Shown: positions 36,301 to 45,072, counted from the first letter of the stretch. The stretch is DNA of 64,000 bases from Corynebacterium sp. (GCF_030532195.1 NZ_JAUNLP010000003.1:137866-201865); one strand, 5' to 3'. Notes: generated by a model not told the origin, from the letters alone. A program made the numbers and translations.

Positions 36301-37018
36301 TGCGAAACTTTTCTTTCTCACGCAGATGGGATTGGCGCTCCAGGAGGCGTTGGGCTCGTTCCTTGGAGAGCAGCAACGCGGATTCTTTTGCAGAGTTCTC
36401 TCGCGCCTCAAGTTCGGAGGCGAGCTTCTTCAGTTCTGCACCCCGTTGTGTTTCGGTGGCAGCTGCGTGCTTGGGCGCGTTGAGAAGGATTGACTTATCG
36501 AAGGGTGCTGGTGGGAGCGCTTTCTTTCCTTGTCCGGCGACATTGGCAGCCGCCCAGGCGAGAAAGTCATAGAGATGTGCGACAGCGTTAATTGCTACTT
36601 CCGGGGCAAGGTACTGCGGATTATGAGCACCCAGATTTCCGATTTTGCGAATCGTGTGAACCTTGGATTGGATGATGCTGGGGACGTGGCGTTGGAATTC
36701 CGGAGTGCGGGTCAGGTCGTGGAAGCCGCTCTTCCCTGTAGCGTCGGGGTGATTGGGGGCTCCGAAGAAAACGGAGATGTGACGGACGACCTGCTCTGCG
36801 ACGAAACGCGCCTGAATGACTGCGGCGCGCGGGTTGGAAACTGCAGCTTCCTCCGCATGGCGGCAATCCATAAGCAGACTTGGGAAGACAGCACCGACGA
36901 AACCGAAGTTGCTGAGTTTCGGCTGGAGGGCACTGTTCGCCGAGCTGTCCATGCCTGGGGCACCCGGTGTCGCGTTGGGCGAAGCGGGCGTGCTGTCAGA
37001 CGGCGTCATAGGAGTCAT
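33392..37018 (-). CDS. hsdR: Type I restriction enzyme, R (restriction/translocase) subunit
   Basis: A 1208-residue EcoEI-like HsdR. A DUF4145-like helical domain (about 55-180) precedes a long coiled coil (about 195-290). The nuclease domain then carries the D-ExK pattern (RADYVLYGSDGKALAVVEAKKP). Next come two helicase lobes with MATGTGKTRTA (Walker A), DEAHRS (motif II), GLTATPR (motif III) and QMMGRGTRLCED (motif VI), and a C-terminal subunit-binding region. All catalytic motifs look intact. The ATG at 37018 has AAAGGACG upstream. It forms its own transcription unit, with a terminator at 37258-37291 and a LexA-box-like sequence about 100 bp upstream. Confidence 0.95.
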   Translation of the reverse strand: MTPMTPSDSTPASPNATPGAPGMDSSANSALQPKLSNFGFVGAVFPSLLMDCRHAEEAAVSNPRAAVIQARFVAEQVVRHISVFFGAPNHPDATGKSGFHDLTRTPEFQRHVPSIIQSKVHTIRKIGNLGAHNPQYLAPEVAINAVAHLYDFLAWAAANVAGQGKKALPPAPFDKSILLNAPKHAAATETQRGAELKKLASELEARENSAKESALLLSKERAQRLLERQSHLREKEKFRKARAEALEGQARIDELQAANEELKRQLEQALENTRQELVEAQSNAGQVDISASYAISEAQTRRDIIDPMLAEAGFTPEAGNVRYEVTLPSGRADYVLYGSDGKALAVVEAKKPAIEVSAACEQARQYADDLEKQYGQRPLIYYANGHVIKMWDDAANLPGGHGYPPRSVEGYATADELYRIIHNRKWRAPLSTTDIDQSIAGRNYQQKAIRAVTEHYEAGHRHSLLVMATGTGKTRTAIALTKMMQQAKWAKNVLFLADRKALVNQAAKNYQALYGEAGVVNLLENPDGIGSIYVCTYQTIIDKLGTEFSPYAFDLIIVDEAHRSIYRRYKRIFEYFDALLFGLTATPRNEVDHNTYSLFHLEDGKPTGEYSLAEAVADNYLVPFRPYAGETLILRRGINFDELSDEEQLQLDDIDWGTDDDGNSIEAPEGASAEEINAKLFNHSTIELVLRQVLENGIKVEGADRLGKTIIFARNRKHAELIHDHLVDINPVLNCAVITHDNSRAQTLIENFSSNKPGSIDVAISVDMLDTGIDVPAVVNLVFFKPVYSKTKFWQMMGRGTRLCEDLFGLGQDKTEFYVFDYCGNLDYFTSEIAYTETAGSRQKSLSERLFAQRLRMIDSLDDGPLRNDTKDLLRRQLIDVPDASALVRPADRPVLAKYRREASWDNLETADLAEMEQRLAHLPFQSAGENEFAKRFDLLIINMQVALAEGKEISDNKRGRVQHIANNLLTKLNVPAIAKQAERLEQAVSPEWWEGITPDDLELLRRGVRGLVQYVDKGKRNQVVIDVADELGELRMVDVPLESASTTVIGSTVEDKIRKVIEAHGDALVLQKIRRAKELSAADIAALEELVASAGIADVEGLRDQLGMSLPRFVRGLVGLEESAAREAFADFLDGSKLNSVQLDFMNRLIRGLMLNGVVTMSDLFDSPYADHGTPFDVFDDNIATVTDIKDRLDRIAETADPGAGSA

Positions 37019-37118
37019 CGGCGTCCTTTTATTAATTGGAGCAACGTCAATTCTTATTCAACGTTTTATTCAACGAGGTTTAGTTTAATCTCCCAAAGGG
37101 ATTCCGTTGGTCGTAGCG

Positions 37119-37134
37119 TCGAATGTGTGTCCGA
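37119..37134 (-). promoter_or_regulatory. LexA-box-like element upstream of hsdR
   Basis: TCGAATGTGTGTCCGA resembles the actinobacterial SOS box TCGAAC-N4-GTTCGA, with one mismatch in each half. The surrounding 20 bp (37115-37134) match 18 of 20 bases of the element upstream of hsdM. Binding by LexA is a hypothesis. Confidence 0.45.
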
Positions 37135-37257
37135 GAGACGCAGCACCTGTTCGGAAAACAGAAAATGGCCATCGCCGTCCCCAAATACTTAAGAGGCTCA
37201 CTACCGCGCACACTAACTCGAGTAGGAGTGCAGATGGGGTTCCCCAGTGGTAAATCG

Positions 37258-37291
37258 CAAACCCCGCGAGGCATAGCCTTCGCGGGGTTTG
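37258..37291. terminator. GC-rich terminator between the AlbA-type gene and hsdR
   Basis: A 12-bp stem (37258-37269 with 37280-37291) with AAACCCCGCG/CGCGGGGTTT arms and a 10-nt loop. It separates the transcripts of the regulator gene and hsdR. Confidence 0.8.
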
Positions 37292-37378
37292 GAGATGCGT
37301 AGTTGTCTGCATATTGGCAATCTCTGCAAAGCGAATTATACGTTGGACATGTGCCGGCTTTTACAAGCCTCAACACTC

Positions 37379-37455
37379 AACATGGTTACGCCTTAAACAT
37401 AGTGAGAAAACGTGTCGAGATTCTCTCGATTCTTCGACATATTCCTTGGAGGTGG
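37379..37455 (+). repeat. Repeat A, left copy
   Basis: About 77 bp beginning AACATGGTTACGCC that align without gaps, at roughly 70% identity, with 39307-39383. The shared blocks are AACATGGTTACGCC, AGAAAACGTGT and TTCTTCGAC. The two copies lie on either side of the AlbA-type gene in the same orientation. Confidence 0.7.
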
Positions 37456-37545
37456 TCACATTGTAGCCCTTTGTTCTCTGGAATCGGACTGATTCCAGAG
37501 AATCAAACGAGGCTTCAAGCCACGGCTGCCCCAACCTCCTCACCC

Positions 37546-37630
37546 AACTTCTCACTCGACATAATACCGTGGGAAGTTATGTGTGAAGTTGGGTGTTATG
37601 TTGACCTTAAATCTGTTTCACCCGCATTTT
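37546..37630 (+). repeat. Repeat B, left copy (palindromic, downstream of the regulator gene)
   Basis: About 85 bp that align without gaps with 39168-39252 at roughly 80% identity. The strongest blocks are GTGGGAAG and GTGTTATGTTGACCT. It holds inverted repeats (CCCAACTTC at 37543-37551 with 37585-37593; ACATAA with TTATGT). It lies just past the stop of the regulator gene. Confidence 0.7.
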
Positions 37631-37674
37631 TACCAATCTTTTACCTTGCATAAGCTAAGCAATTTTTCCTACAC

Positions 37675-39138
37675 TCAGCGAGAAGTGCTCTGCCCCGCAA
37701 TCATCCGATAGCGCTGCTTCGGACTCCGCGAAGGCTCAGTCCGCTCGACCAAGCCTTCATCGATGAGCGCATTGACAGCTTTCTGGACTGCAGTCCGACT
37801 CAACTGAGTTTTCTCCACGAGCTCAGTCGTTGAGGAAGAGGATTCCTCTTTCAGGATTGCCAGTACGTGATCTCGCGCAGTCGTGTATCGCTCCTGTGTA
37901 GCGACGCGTCGCCGTCGGAAAATGATGGTAAAGCTATCGAGCCGATTGATGTACTCAGGTTTGGGCATGAGCGCATCTTCCAAGGACTGGTTGATCGTCG
38001 CGATGCCCGTGCCACGATTTTCAGCCACACGCCCTGCTTGTTTGCCTTCACTCGGCAGGGAGACTTCCTCCAAAAAGCTGGAAATCCGTTGGTTGCGGGT
38101 AGAGCTGACACCCGGCTCGCCCAGATGCCGGATCGTTACACCCCCATACAGACCGCCAGGGCTCGTAATTTCGAGCCGGTCGACAAACATATTGATTTGC
38201 ACCTGGCTCCCCTGCGCCGACGGCGAGTAATCGCGGTGCATCAGCGCGTTCACCAGCGCTTCGCGTACTGCAATCGGTGGATAGTCAGGAAGATCAGTCC
38301 GGAATTTTTCCCCAATCATGGCACCGGTGCGCATGTTTCTCTTAACTATGTCGACTCCGGCGTCGACTAGCTCCGGAATGGTGCCGGTAAGTGTTGCACT
38401 GTCGAGAAGTCTCAGCCCAGTAGTGATGGCACCCTTGCTCGTACCCGGAAAGAGAGCGAATGTCACGGTCAGCCGAGGGAAGAACTCTTGGGGATAGTCA
38501 CCCATTACCAGCAGAGCCGCCAAGGTCGGGCTGTCGTTCTTGGTGATTCGGAGCCGCCTTAGCGCTACTTCGCGGCCGTCCTTGAAGGTCTTTGGGCGGC
38601 GCTGCTTTTGGGTTTGCAGATAGTCCTCGAGCACTTCAGGGGCCAAGTCATCTACCGTGGCTTCGGATACTGGCTCCTCGTCCCATTTTGGCTGAGTATG
38701 CTCTTCGATTAGCTTGTCGATTTCGTAATTCGAGAGTTTGGTATCGCCCTCCCCTGTCCGAATGTAGCTGCCGCCGTACCTCCCCTGGTCGGTCACATAG
38801 CAGGGCTTATCGACGGGACTAAACTCCTCGATTTCTGCGACGACAATGCTGGTTCCCTCGAATGGAACGATCGAGATTTCGGGCCTTACCGGTGGCGTTA
38901 GTTGACAGCAGCGGGTCTCGAGAGCATCTTGCGCCTTGAGCGCGTCGAATTTTCCAACGGGCACAAAGCCAGATTTTTCGTCGAGCCCGACCATGATCAC
39001 TCCGCCACCAGCGTTGGCAAATGCGCTGAGAGTTTCCCGAATGGACTTGCCGACGTTGCTTTTCACTTCAACAGACTGAATATCCGAACCTACCAGCCGT
39101 AGGTTCGCGATGATTTCCTTCAGATGACCTTCGTCCAC
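37675..39138 (-). CDS. AlbA_2/Schlafen-type DNA-binding ATPase regulator within the type I RM locus
   Basis: A 487-residue protein. The N-terminal AlbA_2 (Schlafen) domain reads SVEVKSNVGKSIRETLSAFANAGGGVIMVGLDE, near residues 20-60. A GHKL-like ATPase module follows (VREALVNALMHRDYS near 290, EITSPGGLYGGV, and ENRGTGIATINQSL). The C-terminal about 70 residues are a winged helix (TTARDHVLAILKEESSSSTTELVEKTQLSRTAVQKAVNALI). Such proteins are often embedded in type I restriction operons and are thought to be regulators. The start is GTG at 39138. Palindromic repeats lie right at its promoter and again after its stop, which suggests autoregulation. Confidence 0.82.
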   Translation of the reverse strand: MDEGHLKEIIANLRLVGSDIQSVEVKSNVGKSIRETLSAFANAGGGVIMVGLDEKSGFVPVGKFDALKAQDALETRCCQLTPPVRPEISIVPFEGTSIVVAEIEEFSPVDKPCYVTDQGRYGGSYIRTGEGDTKLSNYEIDKLIEEHTQPKWDEEPVSEATVDDLAPEVLEDYLQTQKQRRPKTFKDGREVALRRLRITKNDSPTLAALLVMGDYPQEFFPRLTVTFALFPGTSKGAITTGLRLLDSATLTGTIPELVDAGVDIVKRNMRTGAMIGEKFRTDLPDYPPIAVREALVNALMHRDYSPSAQGSQVQINMFVDRLEITSPGGLYGGVTIRHLGEPGVSSTRNQRISSFLEEVSLPSEGKQAGRVAENRGTGIATINQSLEDALMPKPEYINRLDSFTIIFRRRRVATQERYTTARDHVLAILKEESSSSTTELVEKTQLSRTAVQKAVNALIDEGLVERTEPSRSPKQRYRMIAGQSTSR

Positions 39139-39167
39139 GATGGCTCCGCTCGATAAGCTTCACACTA

Positions 39168-39252
39168 AACTTCCCACTTAACATAACACTGTGGGAAGCT
39201 TAGTGGGGAGTTCGGTGTTATGTTGACCTCAAACCATTCTCATCTGCACTTT
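39168..39252 (-). promoter_or_regulatory. Repeat B, right copy: palindromic promoter/operator of the regulator gene
   Basis: This copy lies 30-115 bp upstream of the GTG start. It holds a perfect 10-bp inverted repeat (AACATAACAC at 39180-39189 with 39215-39224), and a second one, 12 of 13 bp, nested across it (CTAAACTTCCCAC at 39165-39177 with 39191-39203). On the minus strand a TTGAGG/TATGTT pair could be the promoter, so a bound protein would block it. Confidence 0.55.
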
Positions 39253-39306
39253 TATGCACGACATCACAGGTTTCGCACCCGACGCACCCGACACGGCGGG
39301 TCACCA

Positions 39307-39383
39307 AACATGGTTACGCCATAAACTCGTTCAGAAAACGTGTAGAAATTTTTGTGTTTCTTCGACGTATTCCGCGGATATGG
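39307..39383 (+). repeat. Repeat A, right copy
   Basis: The counterpart of 37379-37455. ATGGTTACGCC occurs here at 39310-39320 and once more at 39380-39390, giving three copies in the island. In window order the layout is A-B-gene-B-A, all in one orientation. Confidence 0.7.
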
Positions 39384-39440
39384 TTACGCCGTCACCATAT
39401 GCAGTCAACAGTTGTATTGCCTCGGGCTTCAACTCAGACA

Positions 39441-39496
39441 TGCAAAAAGACAACTCCCCCGATCTTACGAGGCTCAGGGGAGTGAGGGTTTTTGCA
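39441..39496. terminator. Bidirectional terminator after hsdS
   Basis: ACTCCCC at 39453-39459 pairs with 39477-39483, and the outer TGCAAAAA at 39441-39448 pairs with 39489-39496. It is 83 bp past the hsdS stop and ends the hsdMS transcript before the regulator gene's promoter. Confidence 0.75.
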
Positions 39497-39578
39497 CTGA
39501 CCTACGCCAATGCACTACGCCACCAGGATTGCAGAGCATTAAGTGAGTGAGCTCTCCCCCTCCACACGCAGCCATACG

Positions 39579-40754
39579 CTAGAGCTCTCCAGCAAACGCT
39601 CGAGCAGCGAGAGACTGATGGAGTTCTTGAAGGAGCCCAACTTTCCGCGCTAGGTATTGTTCCTGCCGCTGGAAAAACTCCGTCAACTCCGAAATTTGCC
39701 GCGCGCTTTTGCTATTCAATTTCCTAATGGGTGTTCTCGAAAGCTGCGTCTTGCTAAGTGTCGCAATTCCTGTCGTTTGCTTCGCTGACTTAAGGAAATA
39801 CGCGCGAGCTTCCTCAAAGCTCAGTACCGCCATGAGAGCCTCGGGTGTCCATTGAGATTCTTCTGCTAAGCGGACTCTGAAAATGTGATTTTGATGTATC
39901 GTACCTGGAATCTCGTCACGCCATATAGTTCCTCGACCGAGTTTGTCGGGATCTCCGCCCTCGGTCAGCAAAATATCTCCAGATTGCAGGGCAAACCGAG
40001 CGGTTTCAGCTTCAGTGACGGCTATTTTTTTGACTTGACTTAAATCCAAAAAACCATCTTTTACATTCGCGACCGCAAGGTACGGGAACTCGTACGTTGT
40101 CTCCTCAGGCTTAGTCTTTCGGCCTTTAGTAATCCCCGATGAGATTTCAGCAACTTCACTGAGCAGTACGGAATCTGTCGTTTCTTGACGAATTACCTTA
40201 TCAATGCAAGCTCTCTTTAATCCCCTCACAGTTCGAACTTGTTCTTGTGCGTATGAGTACTTTCGCGCCGATGCCTCCAAAATCCCCGCGATCCTCTTCT
40301 GCTCCTCGAGAGGAGGAAGGGGGATTTCAATCTCATGTAGTGATTTCTTGTTTAAAGTGACTCCCATTGCTGCGTCGTTTCCTTGTAATCGCTTTCCAGC
40401 ATTTTCCAATGCCTCCATCAGATAGCCTCTCGACAAAATCGAGGAATCACAAGGTGTTACTGCGGCGATAGCTTCGTTGGTAAACATCTCGACTTCAGAT
40501 ATTCCAACTTTTCCGATTGACAGCTTGAAAGAAAAGAAAACTGTCCCCGGGGGGTACGGCGTAATCTTCAAAGACTGCACTGCAAAAGCAGAAATCTCTT
40601 CCGACGTCTTGCGGATGACGCGCCCCTGGTTCATATCCTTAATTGAGAGCCAGGGAAGCCCTTGTCCCCAGAAATCTTTATTCTTCCGCGCGGGTGTTTT
40701 CCCAATGCGAATTTCACAAATCTCCCCCAGCTTCACCATCGGCCACTTGCTCAT
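39579..40754 (-). CDS. hsdS: Type I restriction-modification specificity subunit
   Basis: A 391-residue HsdS with two target recognition domains. The first begins WPMVKLGEICEIRIGKTP and ends in the conserved helix IPLPPLEEQKRIAGIL near 155. The second begins VLLSEVAEISSGITKGRK near 200 and ends with the spacer helix AEFFQRQ-type segment at the C-terminus. It sets the DNA sequence read by the HsdM2S methylase. The start ATG overlaps the end of hsdM by 4 bp. The second half seems less GC-rich than the core genes, fitting a laterally moved specificity gene. Confidence 0.92.
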   Translation of the reverse strand: MSKWPMVKLGEICEIRIGKTPARKNKDFWGQGLPWLSIKDMNQGRVIRKTSEEISAFAVQSLKITPYPPGTVFFSFKLSIGKVGISEVEMFTNEAIAAVTPCDSSILSRGYLMEALENAGKRLQGNDAAMGVTLNKKSLHEIEIPLPPLEEQKRIAGILEASARKYSYAQEQVRTVRGLKRACIDKVIRQETTDSVLLSEVAEISSGITKGRKTKPEETTYEFPYLAVANVKDGFLDLSQVKKIAVTEAETARFALQSGDILLTEGGDPDKLGRGTIWRDEIPGTIHQNHIFRVRLAEESQWTPEALMAVLSFEEARAYFLKSAKQTTGIATLSKTQLSRTPIRKLNSKSARQISELTEFFQRQEQYLARKVGLLQELHQSLAARAFAGEL

Positions 40755-42328
40755 TTTTCGCCCCCTAGCAGCACCTTTAGCTCCGCCATTCCTTTGGCAA
40801 TCTCCACGTCCAGCGCTTCAATGTCCGCGATGATTTCCATCGGGTCACGGGTCTCCACGTCCTCGAAGACAATCTCCTTGTACCTATTCATAGACAAGTC
40901 GTAATCGTTCTCCGCAATCTCCGCTACCGGCACACAGAAGCTCTGCTCCGTCCGTACACGCTCAAGCTCGCTGCCTTTACGCTCGGCAAATCGCCTTACC
41001 ACATCCGGCAGGTTGTTCTTCGCGTGCTGCTCCTCCGTCAACGTTGCAGGCTCCGGACAGTCCCCTGGATTCTCAGGATCTACCGGGCACGAGAGCGGGG
41101 AAACGCCGAGCAAGTGCTCGTCGAGAAGCGGAGTGCGCTTGTCGTCGAGCGAGTAGCCGTCGGCAAGCACCTCGTAGAACCACACATTATCGGTGGCCGG
41201 AGAGTCAGTGCGGGTGAAGCACAAGATTGCGGTGGACACGCCCGTGTACGGCTTGAATGCGCCAGAGGGCAGCTTGATTACTCCGTCGAGGCTTTGGTTT
41301 TCTACCAATTCCTTGCGTAGCGCCTTATGCACCTTCGTGGAACCAAAGAGCACACCTTCGGGGACAATCACAGCTGCGCGACCGCCAATCTTCAGCAGCG
41401 ACAGGAAACGGTTGATGAACAGCAGTTCCGTCTTCTTGGTCTTGCCCAAAGAGCGCAGCTCGGGGTCGATGTTGTCCTCATCGGTAGAGCCCGCAAAAGG
41501 CGGGTTGGCAAGAATTAGGTCGAAGGAGCCCACGTCTTCCGAGGGGATCTTCGCCAGCGAATCACGGTAGGCGATATTCGGGTCCTTGAAGCCGTGCATG
41601 AACATGTTCATCGCCGAGATTCGCACCATGGTGGAGTCGAAGTCGTAGCCGTAGAAAGTGTTCTCGGAGAACTCGCGCTGTTTGTCCTTCTTCAGCAGCT
41701 CATCGGCGTGGTGCTCCTTCATCCACAGCGCCGCATTGACTAGGAAGCCTGCGGTGCCGCACGCCGGGTCGATGATGCGTTCGCCGGGGGCCGGACGCAT
41801 CAGTTCCACCATCAGTTTGATGATGTGCTGCGTAGTGCGGAACTGACCGTTCTTACCCGACGTGCTCAGCTGCGACAGCAAGTATTCGTACAAGTCGCCT
41901 AGAAAATCCTTGTCGCGGAAATCCAGTTCGTTCATCAGCGCCATGACGCTGCGCAGCGTCGACGGATTCTCAATGCCGAAAGTCGCATTGGCCATGTGCT
42001 TCGACATTCCGGTGCCACCCAACTGGCGCAGATGGGCGAACACATCGTTGGCAATCAGATTGCGAAGCGCCACGGGATCGGTCTCCGCGATGAGGTTCTT
42101 CCAGCGCAGGCTCTGCTCCTGCGGGGAAGGGCCGAAAATATCCTGTGACTCCGGCACCGGCACACCGATGGCACGCTTCTTATCAATGTCATCCTGAGCC
42201 AGGTCGAGCTGACGCATATAAATCAGGTATGTCATCTGCTCGATGACGTTCATCGGGTTCGTAATTCCGCCAGACCAGAACACGTTCCAGATGGCGTCGA
42301 CCTTTTTCCTAAAATCTGCCGTAGTCAC
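40751..42328 (-). CDS. hsdM: Type I restriction-modification methyltransferase subunit
   Basis: A 525-residue N6-adenine methyltransferase. The HsdM N-terminal helical bundle is followed by the SAM site DPACGTAGFL near residue 190 and the catalytic LILANPPFAGS near residue 270. These motifs are intact. The start is GTG at 42328. The gene overlaps hsdS by 4 bp. Upstream lies a long imperfect palindrome with a LexA-box-like core that also occurs before hsdR. Confidence 0.94.
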   Translation of the reverse strand: MTTADFRKKVDAIWNVFWSGGITNPMNVIEQMTYLIYMRQLDLAQDDIDKKRAIGVPVPESQDIFGPSPQEQSLRWKNLIAETDPVALRNLIANDVFAHLRQLGGTGMSKHMANATFGIENPSTLRSVMALMNELDFRDKDFLGDLYEYLLSQLSTSGKNGQFRTTQHIIKLMVELMRPAPGERIIDPACGTAGFLVNAALWMKEHHADELLKKDKQREFSENTFYGYDFDSTMVRISAMNMFMHGFKDPNIAYRDSLAKIPSEDVGSFDLILANPPFAGSTDEDNIDPELRSLGKTKKTELLFINRFLSLLKIGGRAAVIVPEGVLFGSTKVHKALRKELVENQSLDGVIKLPSGAFKPYTGVSTAILCFTRTDSPATDNVWFYEVLADGYSLDDKRTPLLDEHLLGVSPLSCPVDPENPGDCPEPATLTEEQHAKNNLPDVVRRFAERKGSELERVRTEQSFCVPVAEIAENDYDLSMNRYKEIVFEDVETRDPMEIIADIEALDVEIAKGMAELKVLLGGEK

Positions 42329-42376
42329 GCCGCTAACTCTACTGGTGAGGGCGGAGCGAGCATGGATTAGGTTCCT

Positions 42377-42419
42377 GAGCCTCGAATGTATGTCCGACGG
42401 GACATTTCGAAGGAGGCTC
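42377..42419 (-). promoter_or_regulatory. Palindrome with LexA-box-like core upstream of hsdM
   Basis: Outer arms GAGCCTC at 42377-42383 and 42413-42419, and an inner ATGTCC at 42390-42395 with GGACAT at 42400-42405, make a 43-bp imperfect palindrome about 50 bp upstream of the hsdM start. The TCGAATGTATGTCCGA at 42382-42397 resembles an SOS box with one mismatch per half. The remaining gap to 42689 holds nothing else I can support. Confidence 0.5.
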
Positions 42420-42689
42420 GTCGGCAGTCCAGGACCAACGTAAGTGCGCCGAGAATCTATCTCTTTGCGCTAATCAGCAAGAATTCCACACAGCTTATTC
42501 CAGCAACCAACCATCTCCACGCAGTTTTAGATAGTTCCTTCAAATCATTCCGAACTATTTCAGGTTGCTTTACCGTGAATTTCGGTATCCCTAGTTGAGG
42601 TAAGCCCACACGCACCGTTACCACCGCCTCGGAGTGCAAACACGCTAGTAGGAAATGCGATTGGAGCTCTGGAGGGGTAGCAGTGGCAC

Positions 42690-43589
42690 GTGAACAGGAA
42701 CAAAGACCTCTATGCTTCCCTTATGCAGTCGTTCATTTCTTGGTTCACGTCTCAAAGTGGCGTGTCGCTCATAGTTGCTCTCATTGCCCTCGGTGGCGTG
42801 CTGATAAATAACGCAGGGGCAGAAAGTCGGCGCAAAAAAGATCAAACAGCAGCTGACCAACGACGCAAAGCCGACCAAGCGGCAGAGGACGCTAGGCGTA
42901 AAGCCGATGACGACCGACGTGAGCGAGAACGGTCGGAAGATAGGCGAGCTGAGGATGCGAGACGTAAAGCCGAGCAAGACGCAGCTGACCAACGACGCAA
43001 AGCCGACCAAGCGGCAGAGGACGCTAGGCGTAAAGCCGACGACGACCGACGTGAGCGAGAACGGTTGGAGCAATTGCAACGTGAAGACTGGGCACGGCAA
43101 CGCCGAGCAGTAGCCGATTGTATACGGGAAATCACCAAGTCCGCCGCACTTGTCAGCGAACGCGCCGCAGCAGTTCATACACAAGGAGACCGTGACATTG
43201 AACGCGCGAAGCTAGTTAAAGCCGTCGAGCTTGCGCGGTTCAATGTTGAAGCTACTAACCAATTGACCTTACTGGATATTGAGATAACGCAACCTCATGT
43301 AAGCGCCCAGCTACACGTGCTGTGGGAGCAGATTGTGAACGATTACCAGCCACTTGCGGAAGCGCAAAAACGTGGCGGTCAGGAATGGATCAACCAGGCT
43401 GAAAAAATGCCGCCCTTGAGTGATTTAGCTTTACATGGAATCAGAGCGTTAACAATCATTGCTCGGATTGCGTTGCTTGAATATCCCGAACACATGGAAA
43501 CGCAACCTGTTAAGCCAATTGATCTTGGGGATTTTTATGACGATTCTCGAGTCAAGAAAGATGATAATCACCGCAGTTATCAACGGTGA
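42690..43589 (+). CDS. Membrane-anchored coiled-coil protein with internal repeat
   Basis: A 299-residue protein of unknown family. Residues about 20-42 form one membrane helix (GVSLIVALIALGGVLINNAG). Residues about 45-140 are a highly charged coiled coil made of a 44-residue unit used about twice (ADQRRKADQAAEDARRKADD). The C-terminal half is helical and soluble. The start is GTG at 42690, with a strong GGAGGGG at 42671-42677. It is divergent from hsdM and precedes a hairpin at 43622. Being inside the restriction island and absent from the core order, it is probably accessory. A defence role is only a guess. Confidence 0.72.
   Translation: MNRNKDLYASLMQSFISWFTSQSGVSLIVALIALGGVLINNAGAESRRKKDQTAADQRRKADQAAEDARRKADDDRRERERSEDRRAEDARRKAEQDAADQRRKADQAAEDARRKADDDRRERERLEQLQREDWARQRRAVADCIREITKSAALVSERAAAVHTQGDRDIERAKLVKAVELARFNVEATNQLTLLDIEITQPHVSAQLHVLWEQIVNDYQPLAEAQKRGGQEWINQAEKMPPLSDLALHGIRALTIIARIALLEYPEHMETQPVKPIDLGDFYDDSRVKKDDNHRSYQR
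42849..42933 (+). repeat. 85-bp direct repeat in the coiled-coil gene, copy 1
   Basis: This copy matches 42981-43065 with a single base difference. The offset is 132 bp, which is 44 codons, so the repeat is in frame. Confidence 0.9.
42981..43065 (+). repeat. 85-bp direct repeat in the coiled-coil gene, copy 2
   Basis: The second copy, 84 of 85 bases identical to the first. It encodes the second coiled-coil unit. Recombination between copies would remove exactly 44 residues without a frameshift. Confidence 0.9.
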
Positions 43590-43621
43590 CCGTATCCTCA
43601 TGCTCTAGTGCGGTTGTTCAG

Positions 43622-43659
43622 TACACCACCGCTGCGATAGCTATCGTGGCGGTGGTGTA
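43622..43659. terminator. Long hairpin between the coiled-coil gene and glf
   Basis: TACACCACCGC at 43622-43632 pairs with 43649-43659. After a 2-nt mismatch CGATAG pairs with CTATCG, making a nearly loopless stem. T runs are weak. It lies between two convergent genes and is probably a shared terminator. Confidence 0.65.
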
Positions 43660-43806
43660 AGAATTGGGAATCTTAAGGAAAAAGTGGGTCATTAGGGTAC
43701 GTTATCCACGCTCTCGCACCAGCAACATTGACCCTGTTAGGAACGTATCTAGCTAGTCTTGTGCAACTTGCACACACACTCCTAGCGAGAGAACTCCAAT
43801 CGGTGC

Positions 43807-45072
<1,266 letters not shown>

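Noticed and set aside
37303..37653. Short frames in the hsdR-regulator gap
   Set aside because: They run through repeats A and B with no coding pattern and no ribosome binding site.
37379..39390. Repeats around the regulator gene as a CRISPR array or transposon ends
   Set aside because: There are only two diverged copies of each block, no spacer pattern and no transposase. Orientation is direct rather than inverted.
39254..39550. 98-codon frame between the regulator gene and hsdS
   Set aside because: It crosses repeat A and the terminator hairpin and has no family features.
42849..43065. The 85-bp repeats as a mobile element
   Set aside because: They are in frame within one gene and encode coiled-coil units, which is an internal gene duplication.
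42645..43184. Hydrophobic, repetitive frame opposite the coiled-coil gene
   Set aside because: It is the antisense of the repeated charged segment. The plus-strand gene has a strong ribosome binding site.
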